Assembly (NCBI RefSeq): GCF_009834125.1
Contig: NZ_CP047146.1
Location: forward strand, 8,772,501 to 8,836,500
Direction: 5' to 3'
Source of the DNA: Streptomyces sp. GS7
GTDB lineage: Bacteria; Actinomycetota; Actinomycetes; Streptomycetales; Streptomycetaceae
DNA length: 64,000 nucleotides
Shown: in pieces, positions 51,229 to 59,411 of the stretch
Layout of the letters: each line of letters begins with the position of its first letter
How positions within the stretch are numbered: position 1 is the stretch's first letter
The notes under the pieces: model-generated
What the model saw: only the letters and a program-made list of their open reading frames with translations
What the model was told of the DNA's origin: nothing
The model's database searches: none
Made by a program: the position numbers and the translations under genes

Positions 51229-51882
51229 TCACTCCTCGGGGTGCTCGCGAGCGGAGTTGAGGATGAGGTTCCAAGTCGGGCGGGAGTAGGTCTTCTCCGT
51301 CTGCCCCTGAAGCTGCGGGATCAGTTCGGCGTTCTTCGCCCCGGGGTTCGCCGCAATGGCCTGCCGTGCGAGGGTCAGCCGCTCGTCTCCTTGGTACGGG
51401 TAGGCCAGTCCGCGGCGGCCGGTGGGCCGTCCGCCGGCGTGCCCGCGGCCCTTGCGGTCCGCGAGGTACTGCCACAGCCTCCAACGCTTCCACTTCGGAC
51501 GCCGCCGGGTCGGTAGCTCGTCCCAGTCGTCGGGCGCGGGCCACCCCTCGGGCGGGTTCTTGACGTAGTGGGAGACGGTGGTGGAATCGGCGAACCCGCA
51601 GACCTTCGCAGCTTCGGCGGGGCCGACCATCTCTTCGGGGTCGCCGTCGAGCTTCGGCGGGTTGGTGGTGCTGGCGGCGGCGCGCTGCCGCTGAAGCTCG
51701 TGGTGCCACGTCGCCCATACGTCGCCGTCCCAGTGCATGACGCCGTCGATGGTGTCCGCGACGGGCGGGTGCCCGTTGTTCTCCCGGTCGGTCCAGAGGT
51801 TCTGAAGCGTCGGCTCGCTGATGCCGTGGACCTTGCGCAGGTCCGCGCGTGAGTAGAGCGTGCGGCCGGTCTTGCGGGACAC
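51229..51882 (-). CDS. HTH-containing plasmid-type protein
   Basis: A 217-residue protein. GTG 51882 has AGGAGG 6 bases upstream, which decides the start. Two DNA-binding-like parts are visible: LYSRADLRKVHGISEPTLQNLWTDRE near the N-terminus and VGPAEAAKVCGFADSTTVSHYVKN in the middle, followed by a basic Trp-rich segment. It may be an adaptor or regulator of the plasmid-type genes. No named family recognised. Confidence 0.7.
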   Translation of the reverse strand: MSRKTGRTLYSRADLRKVHGISEPTLQNLWTDRENNGHPPVADTIDGVMHWDGDVWATWHHELQRQRAAASTTNPPKLDGDPEEMVGPAEAAKVCGFADSTTVSHYVKNPPEGWPAPDDWDELPTRRRPKWKRWRLWQYLADRKGRGHAGGRPTGRRGLAYPYQGDERLTLARQAIAANPGAKNAELIPQLQGQTEKTYSRPTWNLILNSAREHPEE

Positions 51883-51926
51883 GGTCGCCTCCTGTTCTTG
51901 GTCGGGGTCGTGACCGCTCGGCACGG

Positions 51927-52205
51927 TCACTGGATGTCGTCCGGGTCCGGGGCCGGCGCCCACGTACGACTGCCCGCCGGTTCGAGCCGGGTGAGGGTGG
52001 CTATGTCGGCCAGGGGGACGGCGGCGGCCCAGTCGGCGCGGCCTGGGTGGTCGACGGGGAGGTTGAGCACGAGATGCCGGCCGGTCGGGGGGAAGTCCTC
52101 GACGATGACGAAGCTGTCGCCGGGGTCGGCGCCGATGCTGTTACCCCTCGTGAGCTGGGCGATGTCGCCGGGCTGGGGACAGTCGGGGTGTCGGTCGCAT
52201 AGCAT
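51927..52205 (-). CDS. Hypothetical small plasmid-type protein
   Basis: A 92-residue protein from ATG 52205. It has an N-terminal MLCDRHPDCPQPGDIAQLTRG with a Cys pair and a conserved-looking AAVPLADIATLTRLEPAG end. The leader carries CTCTCACCAG (52219-52228) and, further up, the diverged promoter-like copy E. Function unknown. Confidence 0.65.
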   Translation of the reverse strand: MLCDRHPDCPQPGDIAQLTRGNSIGADPGDSFVIVEDFPPTGRHLVLNLPVDHPGRADWAAAVPLADIATLTRLEPAGSRTWAPAPDPDDIQ

Positions 52206-52405
52206 GGTGGGGTTCTTTCTGGTGAGAGAACATCGACGGCCAGCGCCTTGTTGCCCTTGTGCGCTGGCCGTCATCTGTTGTCTGGGGTGCGTGGCGCCCG
52301 TGGGACGCACGGCCGGTCGGAGGTTGCCCGCTCCGCTGACGGCGGAGTAATTAAACCACCTTTGGGTTGAGCGGGGCGGGGCCCTGATCCGGAGGACGGC
52401 GGTCA
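52206..52405 (-). promoter_or_regulatory. Leader cassette copy E (diverged)
   Basis: The TTTAAT box (minus strand, 52355-52350) and the hairpin core GGGCAACC with flanking CGACCG resemble the other cassettes, but the -35 hexamer is not recognisable. GGAG pairs with CTCC around the core, a covarying change from the G/C pairs in the other copies. CTCTCACCAG follows at 52228-52219. Confidence 0.5.
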
Positions 52406-53014
52406 TCAGAAGAGAGCCCCTTGATCTGTAGGGCGTCGGCCCCGGTCGATGGGTGGCCGGGTGACGCGGAGTTCGTAGCGGGGGCGTCCCGTGTACGGCG
52501 GGGCGTGAGCTTCGCGGCGGTAGCGGCGCCACGCCACGACGGGGGCGCCCTGGTCGATCCAGCCCGCCGGGTACTGGGAGGTGAGCTGAGCCCAGCGGCT
52601 CCGGCTGCGCGGGACGGCCCACCGGTCCTCGACCGTGGTGATCGGCGGCAGCGCCCGCCAGCCGGGGAAACAGTGGTCGTGCGCGTCCTCCACCGCCTCG
52701 TTGTCACCGTCCCCGAACCCGTTGCCGGAGTGCACGGGGCCTTCCCACTCGCACGCGAGACACCCGCCCCGGAACTCCTGCTCGTCCCCCCGGCGGCCGG
52801 TCGGCCGGCTGCGGGAGAGCAGGGTCGGGGCGTGGTGTTCGGGCGGGTCCAGCTCATGGCCGAGGTCGCTGTACGCGCCGCCGGGGTGTCCGGGCTGAAT
52901 GTGCCACGCCTGCCCGGCGCTCCCGGGTGACTGGCGCGTCCGCGCGTTGCGCACCCGCCAGTAGTACGTCTGCCGTGCCCGTGCTCCGGTCGGCTCGGCG
53001 ACGGTCGCGGTCAT
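52406..53014 (-). CDS. DUF6349-like protein
   Basis: A 202-residue protein. CLACEWEGPVHSGN with a following DAHDHCFPGW suggests a Cys/His metal site, as in the DUF6349 family of Streptomyces plasmids. Much of the rest is Arg/Gly/Pro-rich. ATG 53014 overlaps the stop of the upstream gene (ATGA), so they are translationally coupled. Confidence 0.65.
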   Translation of the reverse strand: MTATVAEPTGARARQTYYWRVRNARTRQSPGSAGQAWHIQPGHPGGAYSDLGHELDPPEHHAPTLLSRSRPTGRRGDEQEFRGGCLACEWEGPVHSGNGFGDGDNEAVEDAHDHCFPGWRALPPITTVEDRWAVPRSRSRWAQLTSQYPAGWIDQGAPVVAWRRYRREAHAPPYTGRPRYELRVTRPPIDRGRRPTDQGALF

Positions 53015-53412
53015 GATGGCCCACCCCCGGCGGCGGCGAGCACTTCGCGCAGAGGATCAGCGAGTACGGCCTGTTCGTCCGGGGCGTCGAGGAATCGGGA
53101 CCCGTACGCGCGGCGCACGGCCCGGCGGGCGTCCTGGTGGCGGTCGAGCTCCGGGTAGTACGGCGATCGGTCGAGCACGTCATAGCCGTGCTGGGTGAGC
53201 ACGGCGGAGATGAGCGACCGGACCCGTACCGGGTCGAGGGCGGTGAGGTCGGTTTCCCCCGGGGCCGCGAGGAGTACGCGGATCAGCTCGGCCGCGGTGA
53301 GCCGGGGTTGAAGGGGGACGCCGACTCGGTGGACGCCGTCCCGGCTGGGGGTGGCGGCTCCTCGGCGGCTCGGCGTCCTGGTGGTGCTGCGGGCTTCTGT
53401 CGTCTCGTCCAT
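53011..53412 (-). CDS. Hypothetical small helical protein
   Basis: A 133-residue protein from ATG 53412. After a polar start comes a helical domain (LTAAELIRVLLAAPGETDLTALDPVRVRSLISAVLTQHGYDVL ... RRAVRRAYGSRFLDAPDEQAVLADPLREVLA). It overlaps the DUF6349-like gene by four bases. No family recognised. Confidence 0.65.
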   Translation of the reverse strand: MDETTEARSTTRTPSRRGAATPSRDGVHRVGVPLQPRLTAAELIRVLLAAPGETDLTALDPVRVRSLISAVLTQHGYDVLDRSPYYPELDRHQDARRAVRRAYGSRFLDAPDEQAVLADPLREVLAAAGGGPS

Positions 53413-53456
53413 CGTGCTGGCCTTCGATGACTCGGGATGCTGTCGGGCGTCGGGTG

Positions 53457-53885
53457 TCAGAACAGGGCGTGTTCGGCGCGGGCGGCGGCGGTGCGGAACG
53501 CGTGGGCGGCGTCGGCGGCGGTGCGGCCGGGCTCGGCGCTCCACCGGTCGATGGCCTCGCGGTGCAGGGCTTTGGCGGCGGCGGGGTCGTCGGCGTCGAC
53601 GGGGTGACCGGTGAGGGTTTCCGCGAGGATGCCGAACGCCTGGTCGCGGGCGCGGTCGATGCGGTCCCAGTCGTACGTCCGGCCGGCGGCTCCCCGCCCG
53701 TGGCCGGCTGCGACTTCGAGGGCGCCGCGCGGCCAGCACGGCAACGTGGCCGTACGGCCGGGACCGGCGAACAGACGGGGGCCCTGGTGGATGCCGACGT
53801 GTTCGATGTGGCGAGCGGCCCATTGCAGGATCGCGGCGGGGGTGTCCGCGATGACGATGCTTTCGGGGGTGTGGCGGGTCGGCAC
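53457..53885 (-). CDS. DUF6197-like protein
   Basis: A 142-residue protein from GTG 53885. The N-terminal half (ILQWAARHIEHVGIHQGPRLFAG, LPCWPRGALEVAAG) and the distal EAIDRWSAEPGRTAADAAHAFRTAA fit the DUF6197 pattern found in phages and plasmids of actinobacteria. The fit is by eye. Confidence 0.6.
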   Translation of the reverse strand: MPTRHTPESIVIADTPAAILQWAARHIEHVGIHQGPRLFAGPGRTATLPCWPRGALEVAAGHGRGAAGRTYDWDRIDRARDQAFGILAETLTGHPVDADDPAAAKALHREAIDRWSAEPGRTAADAAHAFRTAAARAEHALF

Positions 53886-53948
53886 GGTGCTGTCCTTCGG
53901 GAGGGCGGGGGCGGCGGCGCGCTGCCGCCGCCGCCCCCGGTGGGGCTG

Positions 53949-54593
53949 CTAGTGGTAGGCGGTGATCAGTCGGCGGACCTTGTCCTCTCCGATGCACCCG
54001 CCCTTGTGACGGCGCGCGCTCGGCGGCTCTCCGTTGCGACCGCGCAGGTGGCTCCAGAACTTCGGGCCTTCCCACGGGCACAATTCACAGCTGAGGAACC
54101 AGTGGTTATCGCTGCCGGGGAACCCGGTGAGGACTGCCCGCCAGTGGTGGGCCCGGAGTCCCGCGAACGCGATCTGGGCGCCCTCGATGTTGCGATCGTT
54201 GACCGGCATCCGCGGGTGCAGGAGAGGCACCGGCCCGCACAACGGTGTGGGGGCCTCGGCGAGCACCTGGTCCAGGGGGACGGCGCCGATCCGACCGGCG
54301 GCGTACTGCTCCGCGAGATGGGCGGCGGCCATCTCGGTGCCGGGTGTCCCCTTCGGCGGGCGGCGGAGGTTGCGTTCGCCCTCGGTGGTGACGACGAACC
54401 AGTCCCGGTGCCACCTGTAGGCGCGGCCGATGACCTGGTCATCGCCGATGATCACGGGGTATCGGCACTGGATGTCGGGGGCGCCGACGCGGTACGTCGG
54501 GACGGTGGTGGTGCCCTCGGTCGCGGGGACGATGAGCCTGCCCGCTTCGGTGTCGGTGACGGTCGCGGGTCGTTCGAGGAGTTGCGTGGTCAT
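53949..54593 (-). CDS. Hypothetical plasmid-type protein with zinc-finger-like tail
   Basis: A 214-residue protein from ATG 54593. The C-terminal CELCPWEGPKFWSHLRGRNGEPPSARRHKGGC has a CxxC...H...C arrangement, which is a likely metal site and is reminiscent of the CLACEWEG motif in the 52406 product. CTCTCACCAG lies at 54617-54608. Function unknown. Confidence 0.65.
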   Translation of the reverse strand: MTTQLLERPATVTDTEAGRLIVPATEGTTTVPTYRVGAPDIQCRYPVIIGDDQVIGRAYRWHRDWFVVTTEGERNLRRPPKGTPGTEMAAAHLAEQYAAGRIGAVPLDQVLAEAPTPLCGPVPLLHPRMPVNDRNIEGAQIAFAGLRAHHWRAVLTGFPGSDNHWFLSCELCPWEGPKFWSHLRGRNGEPPSARRHKGGCIGEDKVRRLITAYH

Positions 54594-54665
54594 GGTGGTG
54601 CCCTGTTCTGGTGAGAGAGGGGCCCGCCCCAGGGCGCTCGGCCGCCGGGGCGGGCGGGGGCGTGG

Positions 54666-56354
54666 TTACGCGGCCTCGGCCGGGGCCTGAGGGGCGGCGG
54701 TCCATTCACGGCGCGGGGTGACGCCCAGGTCCGAAAGGACCGGGTCGAGACTCCCGTTGTCGGGCACCCATTCCCAGTCGGCACCTTCAACGCCGGGCCG
54801 ATCCGTCCAGGTGAGCATGTAGGAGCGGCCGGAGGTGCGGGGGTCGCCGCACACGGCCTGTGCCTCGCGACGTGTCATCGCCCACAAGGCGCGCTTACGG
54901 GAGCGGCGGGAGTTCTTCGAGGCGATGAGCACCAGCGCCATGTCCTCCTGCCTGTTCTCCCCCGCGGCGGGGGCCGACGCGGGGGTCGGCTTCCCTTCGG
55001 GGGCGTGGTGGCAGTGAGCGCACCGGCGTACTTCCGCGTGCCACTGGCTGGAGTGGCACATGGGGCACGTCTCGGCCACCGGTGCCGACTCCTCGACCGG
55101 CGGGGCCTGCTCGGCCTGCTCCTGGTGTTCGGTGGCCTCCGGGGCGGGTGCGGGCCCGGCCTTGAAGTTCTGCGGCTTGGCGTACCCGCACACGGTGCAC
55201 ATGCCGCGCGCCGTGCTGAACCGCTTCTCGCCCTTCGCCACGCGCTTGCAGTGCGGGCACACGGTCCGCTCTGCCTCGGGCTCGGGCTCCGTCGCTTCAA
55301 GGCGCGCGATGTCGGCGCCGCTGGCCCATCCGCGCACCGCGTCATACGGAAGGGTCTGGGTGTCGCAGGTGCACCGCTTCCCGCCCTTACACGGCGAGGG
55401 GTGCCCGTAGTACACCGTTCCGGCCGTGCACTCGCGGTCTCTGGACCGCATCACCGTCATACCGGTACGGGTCAGCAGGTGTGGCACGGTCACGCTCTTC
55501 TTGTTCACCCGCAGCACCTCGCGCCAGGTGCCGCCTGCGTTCACGAAATCGCCCTTCGTGAAGTCGTCGGGCCCCCACACCTTGAAGCCCCGGGCCTCAG
55601 CCTCAGCGATCACCGCTTCCTCAAACGCGATCTTCTCCAGGACCACGTCCCGCTCAGTGGCCAGCGTTGCCAGACCCTCCGGCGTGGTCGAGCTGGTGAA
55701 ACCGCACGCGGACTCTCCGCGCTGCCACTTCTCGATGTCGCGGAGCTCCTTACGCAGCTTCTCCAGGCGCCGCAAGGTCCGGTTGGGGTCCCGGCGGAAC
55801 GCCTCGAAGTGCTCGGCCGCCGCCGCACGGTCAGCCCAGTAGGAAGCCTTCCGGCTCTCCTCGATACCGCGCCGCATGTGGTTGTCCATGCGTTCGACGT
55901 CGCGGCGGTGCCTGCGCTCCGAGTGGTGACCGATCTTGATCGGCTCGCCGGTCATGTACTCCGAGATGTCGTGCGCGGCCCGGTGCGCGCCCTCGGCCCG
56001 GGAGGCGGCGTTCCCGGCGTATTCGGCGTAGCGCTCGGTGCGGGCCTCGGCGCGCTCGATCCGCTCGGCCTCCGCTTCGGCGTAGCTGCGCCGCTTGTGG
56101 TCGTCGATGTCAACGGCGACTGTGTACCCGGCCTCTTCGAGGTAGCCGCGCAGCTTGTTGACCGTCCACCGGTCGGCCGCGTGATCCCGGGAGTGGCGCA
56201 GGTACCAGCACTGAAGGTCATGCCCCCAGCGGAAGGCCAGGCCGCCCCGGCGCCCGTACTCCTTGCGCATGAGGATCTTCCCGGCCTCGTCGCCTTTCTC
56301 GGTCCCCTCGACCAGGGTTCCTTCTCGGCGGGTGTGGGTGATCTTGATAGTCAC
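54666..56354 (-). CDS. DUF3560 protein with C-terminal zinc ribbons
   Basis: About 562 residues from GTG 56354. The DUF3560 core (AEAERIERAEARTERYAEYAGNAASRAEGAHRAAHDI, then GEPIKIGHHSERRHRRDVERMDNHMRRGIEES) is clear. The C-terminal half adds several Cys pairs: CTCD, CPHC...CTVC and CPMC...CAHC, so at least two zinc ribbons. DUF3560 proteins are widespread on actinobacterial plasmids; function unknown. The 330-base leader is highly structured. Confidence 0.85.
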   Translation of the reverse strand: MTIKITHTRREGTLVEGTEKGDEAGKILMRKEYGRRGGLAFRWGHDLQCWYLRHSRDHAADRWTVNKLRGYLEEAGYTVAVDIDDHKRRSYAEAEAERIERAEARTERYAEYAGNAASRAEGAHRAAHDISEYMTGEPIKIGHHSERRHRRDVERMDNHMRRGIEESRKASYWADRAAAAEHFEAFRRDPNRTLRRLEKLRKELRDIEKWQRGESACGFTSSTTPEGLATLATERDVVLEKIAFEEAVIAEAEARGFKVWGPDDFTKGDFVNAGGTWREVLRVNKKSVTVPHLLTRTGMTVMRSRDRECTAGTVYYGHPSPCKGGKRCTCDTQTLPYDAVRGWASGADIARLEATEPEPEAERTVCPHCKRVAKGEKRFSTARGMCTVCGYAKPQNFKAGPAPAPEATEHQEQAEQAPPVEESAPVAETCPMCHSSQWHAEVRRCAHCHHAPEGKPTPASAPAAGENRQEDMALVLIASKNSRRSRKRALWAMTRREAQAVCGDPRTSGRSYMLTWTDRPGVEGADWEWVPDNGSLDPVLSDLGVTPRREWTAAPQAPAEAA

Positions 56355-56683
56355 TGAACTGGTCTTTTCTGGTGAGAGTTTGTGGTCCGGCCGGAGGGTG
56401 GACCGTGTGCTGGCAGCGGCGCTGCACCACGGGCGCGGGCCGTGAGGGACGATCGGCTCGCGGGTCGTCGCGCCTGCGCGGCGACAGGGGCTGTCGCGCC
56501 CCGGCGGGGCGCGTCCGCTGCGGTCCGGTGCCCGTCGTCGGTCGGCGGAGCCGCCTGCGGCGGAGTCGGCCGGCGGCGGTGAACGCACCGGACCTGTCCT
56601 GCCGCCCCGAAGGGGTGTCCGCTTGGGTGCTGGGGCCCGCAGGTCCGGAGGTGTTGCCCTCCCCCGGACCTGCGGGGCCTTGG
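56355..56683 (-). other. Structured leader upstream of the DUF3560 gene
   Basis: 329 bases without a gene. It contains a terminator-like stem (56636-56648 with 56664-56676) next to the upstream gene's stop, a large hairpin with arms GGTCCGGTGC and GCACCGGACC (56522-56531 and 56585-56594), a small GCGACAG/CTGTCGC hairpin (56480-56496), and CTCTCACCAG at 56378-56369. Possible riboregulator; unproven. Confidence 0.5.
56636..56676 (-). terminator. 13-bp hairpin after the 56684 gene
   Basis: 56636-56648 pairs perfectly with 56664-56676. The loop contains GTTGCCCTCC, the core also used in the leader cassettes. Confidence 0.7.
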
Positions 56684-57106
56684 TCAGCTGCGGTGGAGCG
56701 TGTGGCGGGCGGCCGGGTCGGCGTCGGCCAGTCCGGCCCGCTCGCGCCATGCCTGGCGGACGGCGGCGCGGAGCGCGTCCCCGTCGTCGTAGGCGAACCG
56801 GCCCCGGCGCAGGCTGCGGACGATGTCGCGGAACGTGTCCTGGTGCATCGTGGTCAGCGTGTCGTCCAGCGGGGTCAGCTCGTGCGGGAACATCGCCTGG
56901 ACGCTGTCGCCCGGCTGCGGGGCACCGAGGGTGAAGAACCAGACCACGGACATGGTGGCCTCGTCCGCGAACTCCGGCCCGCCGAACGGGCCGACGACGA
57001 CGGCGGGGCGGGTGTCGAGCTGGTGGCCCCGGAACCAGGGTCCGCCGATCACGAGCGTCGCGGTGGGGAAGTCCTGGACGGTGGGCTTCTGGTCGGTAGT
57101 GAGCAT
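56684..57106 (-). CDS. Hypothetical plasmid-type protein
   Basis: A 140-residue protein from ATG 57106. The first half is beta-rich (TLVIGGPWFRGHQLDTRPAVVVGPFGGPEFADEATMSVVWFFTLGAPQPGDSVQAMFPHELTPLDDTL); the end is helical. In-frame ATG 57202 in cassette A would extend it by 32 residues, so a longer product is possible. Family unknown. Confidence 0.65.
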   Translation of the reverse strand: MLTTDQKPTVQDFPTATLVIGGPWFRGHQLDTRPAVVVGPFGGPEFADEATMSVVWFFTLGAPQPGDSVQAMFPHELTPLDDTLTTMHQDTFRDIVRSLRRGRFAYDDGDALRAAVRQAWRERAGLADADPAARHTLHRS

Positions 57107-57233
57107 GTCGTTCCTGTCCTGCCTGGTGAGAGGTCCCGCCGGGGCCGGTCGGGCCCGGCGGGGGTGTCGGTCGGGGGGTTGCCCTCCCCCTTCCGACACC
57201 ATTAATTAAACCATGTTCTTGGGTTTGGGTCAA
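57107..57233 (-). promoter_or_regulatory. Leader cassette copy A
   Basis: The promoter is TTGACC (57233-57228), 17 bp, TTTAAT (57210-57205). Two and five bases after TTTAAT come start-like codons (ATG GTG) that open MVSEGGGQPPDRH. The hairpin region of G-run, GGGCAA and C-run is at 57167-57191, and CTCTCACCAG is at 57132-57123. The -35 box overlaps the stop codon of the ArdC-N-like gene. Confidence 0.7.
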
Positions 57234-58120
57234 CCGGTCACGGCAAGTTCGCGGCGGTGCTCGGCGGCCATCGTGGCGGCGCGGGCGATGGCGCGGCCGG
57301 TCTCGATGGCCCGTACGGCGGACTCGTGAATCGGGGGCTTCTTGTCCTGGGTGATGATGCCCGCGAGCGGTGGCATGACGGCGGGGCCTGGAGCGATGTT
57401 CAGGATGAGCGCGGCGACGTGGGCGGCTGAGGCGACTTCGGCGGCGTGCTGGCCGGGAAGGGGGGCGTCCGCCTCGGTGATACGTCGCCACGCGTGGCCG
57501 TACAGGAGGATGCGGACGGCGTTGTCGGGGGCTTCCTGGGTGAAGTCGAACCCTCCGGCCTGCTCGGGGTCCTCGTGGTACTGGTCGCGGTACTGGTTCA
57601 CCAGGACATCGCGGATGACCTCGGCGGCGAGCGGGGCGGCGGCGGGCGGCTCGTAGGCGTCGCCGTCGGTCTGGCTGATGTCGAAAACCGGCCCGGCTTT
57701 GAAGCCGGACACCTTGCGCGTCTCACCCCCGGCGGTCTCGCCGGTGGCCTCGCGCTGCCCGCCGTCGGCGGCTGCGGCCGTGGCCTCCTGGCCCTCCTCG
57801 GGCCGCCGCTTGATCGGCGTCCAGATGCGGAGGGAGGTGGAGCCCTTGACCGGGAAGCGTCCGGCCTTTCGCCAGTCTCCGGAGCTGAGTACGTGGGTGG
57901 CGTTGGGGTGCTGGGCGGCGATGGCGATGCAGTTGGTGGGGCTGCGGTCGTCGCGGTCCGGGTGGGTCAGGTTCGCGGCCGTGCGCATGACGGTGGCCCA
58001 GAAGTCTTCACTGGCGACCATCGCGCCGTACGCGCGATCCATGACGGCTTCGAGTTCACCGCGCATCTTGGCGGAGTAGGCCCTGCGCTCTTCGTCGGTC
58101 ATCTTCGGCTTACGGGGCAT
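57230..58120 (-). CDS. ArdC N-terminal-like (antirestriction type) protein
   Basis: A 296-residue protein from ATG 58120. The ArdC-N ssDNA-binding pattern is clear: RSPTNCIAIAAQHPNATHVLSSGDWRKAGRFPVKGSTSLRIWTPIKR, then VSGFKAGPVFDISQTDGD. The metalloprotease domain of classical ArdC is missing: I see no HExxH. ArdC-type proteins protect incoming single-stranded DNA during conjugation. The C-terminal part (about 190-296) is a helical domain of unknown role. Confidence 0.82.
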   Translation of the reverse strand: MPRKPKMTDEERRAYSAKMRGELEAVMDRAYGAMVASEDFWATVMRTAANLTHPDRDDRSPTNCIAIAAQHPNATHVLSSGDWRKAGRFPVKGSTSLRIWTPIKRRPEEGQEATAAAADGGQREATGETAGGETRKVSGFKAGPVFDISQTDGDAYEPPAAAPLAAEVIRDVLVNQYRDQYHEDPEQAGGFDFTQEAPDNAVRILLYGHAWRRITEADAPLPGQHAAEVASAAHVAALILNIAPGPAVMPPLAGIITQDKKPPIHESAVRAIETGRAIARAATMAAEHRRELAVTG

Positions 58121-58242
58121 GTCGCGGTCCTCCTGGTGAGAGATCGTCCGGGGCCGGCTGGCCCCACGGTGTCGGTCGGGGGGTTGCCCTCCCCCTTCCG
58201 ACATCATTAATTAAACCATGTTCTTGGGTGATCGGCAACCCC
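58121..58242 (-). promoter_or_regulatory. Leader cassette copy B
   Basis: The promoter is TTGCCG (58238-58233), 17 bp, TTTAAT (58215-58210). Start-like ATG ATG follows, opening MMSEGGGQPPDRH, in frame with the ArdC-N-like gene. The hairpin is within 58170-58197. CTCTCACCAG at 58142-58133 adjoins an AGGAGG ribosome site. Confidence 0.7.
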
Positions 58243-58602
58243 CTAAATCCAGTACAACCCTGCTTCGTTGCTCACGGCCCGGTATGCGGCTATGACCTCA
58301 TCCTCTATTTGCGTCCAGCGTTCGAGGATATCGGGGGCGGTCTTGTTGTCGCTGGCCGCGCGCTTGGCCCTGCGCCACTCAATGGCGATTTTGAGTGTGC
58401 GGAGTTGGGAACGGGTCAGTTCCCATCGGCCGGAGTCCGGGAGTTGATCGCCGTAGGCCATCGCCACGGCGTTGTTGATGTGCTCGGTGCCGGACCACAC
58501 GTCCTGTGTAGCCTGGAGCGCAAGAGCGCGTTTGAGGATGCACCGGAGGTGCGGGGCCTGCACGATCCATTGCGGCTCGATCGTGAATACATCGGCGCTC
58601 AT
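58243..58602 (-). CDS. Hypothetical helical protein
   Basis: A 119-residue protein from ATG 58602. Almost entirely helical (ILKRALALQATQDVWSGTEHINNAVAMAYGDQLPDSGRWELTRSQLRTLKIAIEWRRAKRAAS). Codon use is less GC-biased than its neighbours, which suggests recent acquisition. No family recognised. Confidence 0.65.
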   Translation of the reverse strand: MSADVFTIEPQWIVQAPHLRCILKRALALQATQDVWSGTEHINNAVAMAYGDQLPDSGRWELTRSQLRTLKIAIEWRRAKRAASDNKTAPDILERWTQIEDEVIAAYRAVSNEAGLYWI

Positions 58603-58661
58603 CCTGGGGCCTTTCTGGGGGGCGGCGCGCTGGGGTAGCGCGCCGCCGTGACGCGTGGGAA

Positions 58662-59294
58662 TTAGAGGGCGTATCCGTCGACGTATTCGCCGCGCTCTCC
58701 CTCGGGGGTCTGAACATGGGGAAGGAATCGGCTCACCGCGAATACGACGGCGTCAGCGATAATCCGGGGTACGTCGTTGAGTACAAGACTCACCGTGTCG
58801 CCGTCGAGTCCGATACGGACTTCGCCCGGTTCAAGATCCATGTAGACAAAGGCGGTTGTGCCGTCGATTCGGGTTCGCGCTCCGGGAAGTCGGGCGGAGA
58901 GATCGCGTGCGGCTTCCTCAACACCCCGGCGCATTGCGGCCTGTGCGCGGTTGTGCTCCTTCACCCGCTCGTGAACCTCGCGGTGCACGGGGATGAGATC
59001 GGCGGCGATCCGGGCCGCAATGTCCGCCGGGTCCTCGCTCATGGCAACTCGGACCGTGTCACGCTCGCCCCTACGGAACGGGTAGTCGGTGGTGGGGAAC
59101 GCGCCCCGGATGTGCAGATGCCCGGGGTCATCGAATCGCTCGGAGAGGTGGAGCTGTCGGCCGTCCAGGTGGGTGAACGTGGCGGCGTGGTCCAGCTCCT
59201 GGACGCCGTGGCGCGCGGGCTGCGGTCGCCAGTTTCCGCCGAGTTCGAGGGCGATCGGGTGGGACAGTTCCGCGACGGTGTGAGGCGTGTTCAT
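58662..59294 (-). CDS. Hypothetical plasmid-type protein
   Basis: A 210-residue protein from ATG 59294. An N-terminal beta-rich domain (ATFTHLDGRQLHLSERFDDPGHLHIRGAFPTTDYPF) is followed by a helix-rich segment (ADLIPVHREVHERVKEHNRAQAAMRRGVEEAARDLSARLPGARTRIDG). Function unknown. Preceded by cassette C. Confidence 0.65.
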   Translation of the reverse strand: MNTPHTVAELSHPIALELGGNWRPQPARHGVQELDHAATFTHLDGRQLHLSERFDDPGHLHIRGAFPTTDYPFRRGERDTVRVAMSEDPADIAARIAADLIPVHREVHERVKEHNRAQAAMRRGVEEAARDLSARLPGARTRIDGTTAFVYMDLEPGEVRIGLDGDTVSLVLNDVPRIIADAVVFAVSRFLPHVQTPEGERGEYVDGYAL

Positions 59295-59411
59295 CGTCCA
59301 TCTCCTGGTGAGAGAGGTTGTCGGCGGCCGGTCGGCCTACCGGGTGCCGGTCGGGGGTTGCCCTCCCCTTCCGACATCACTAATTAAACCATGTTCTAGG
59401 GGTTGGGTCAA
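59295..59411 (-). promoter_or_regulatory. Leader cassette copy C
   Basis: The promoter is TTGACC (59411-59406), 17 bp, TTTAAT (59388-59383), then GTG ATG opening MSEGEGNPRPAPG. The hairpin is one base pair shorter on each arm than in A (4 G, 5 C). The leader frame ends in a TGA overlapping the ATG of the main gene, so leader translation would couple to it. CTCTCACCAG is at 59314-59305. Confidence 0.7.
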
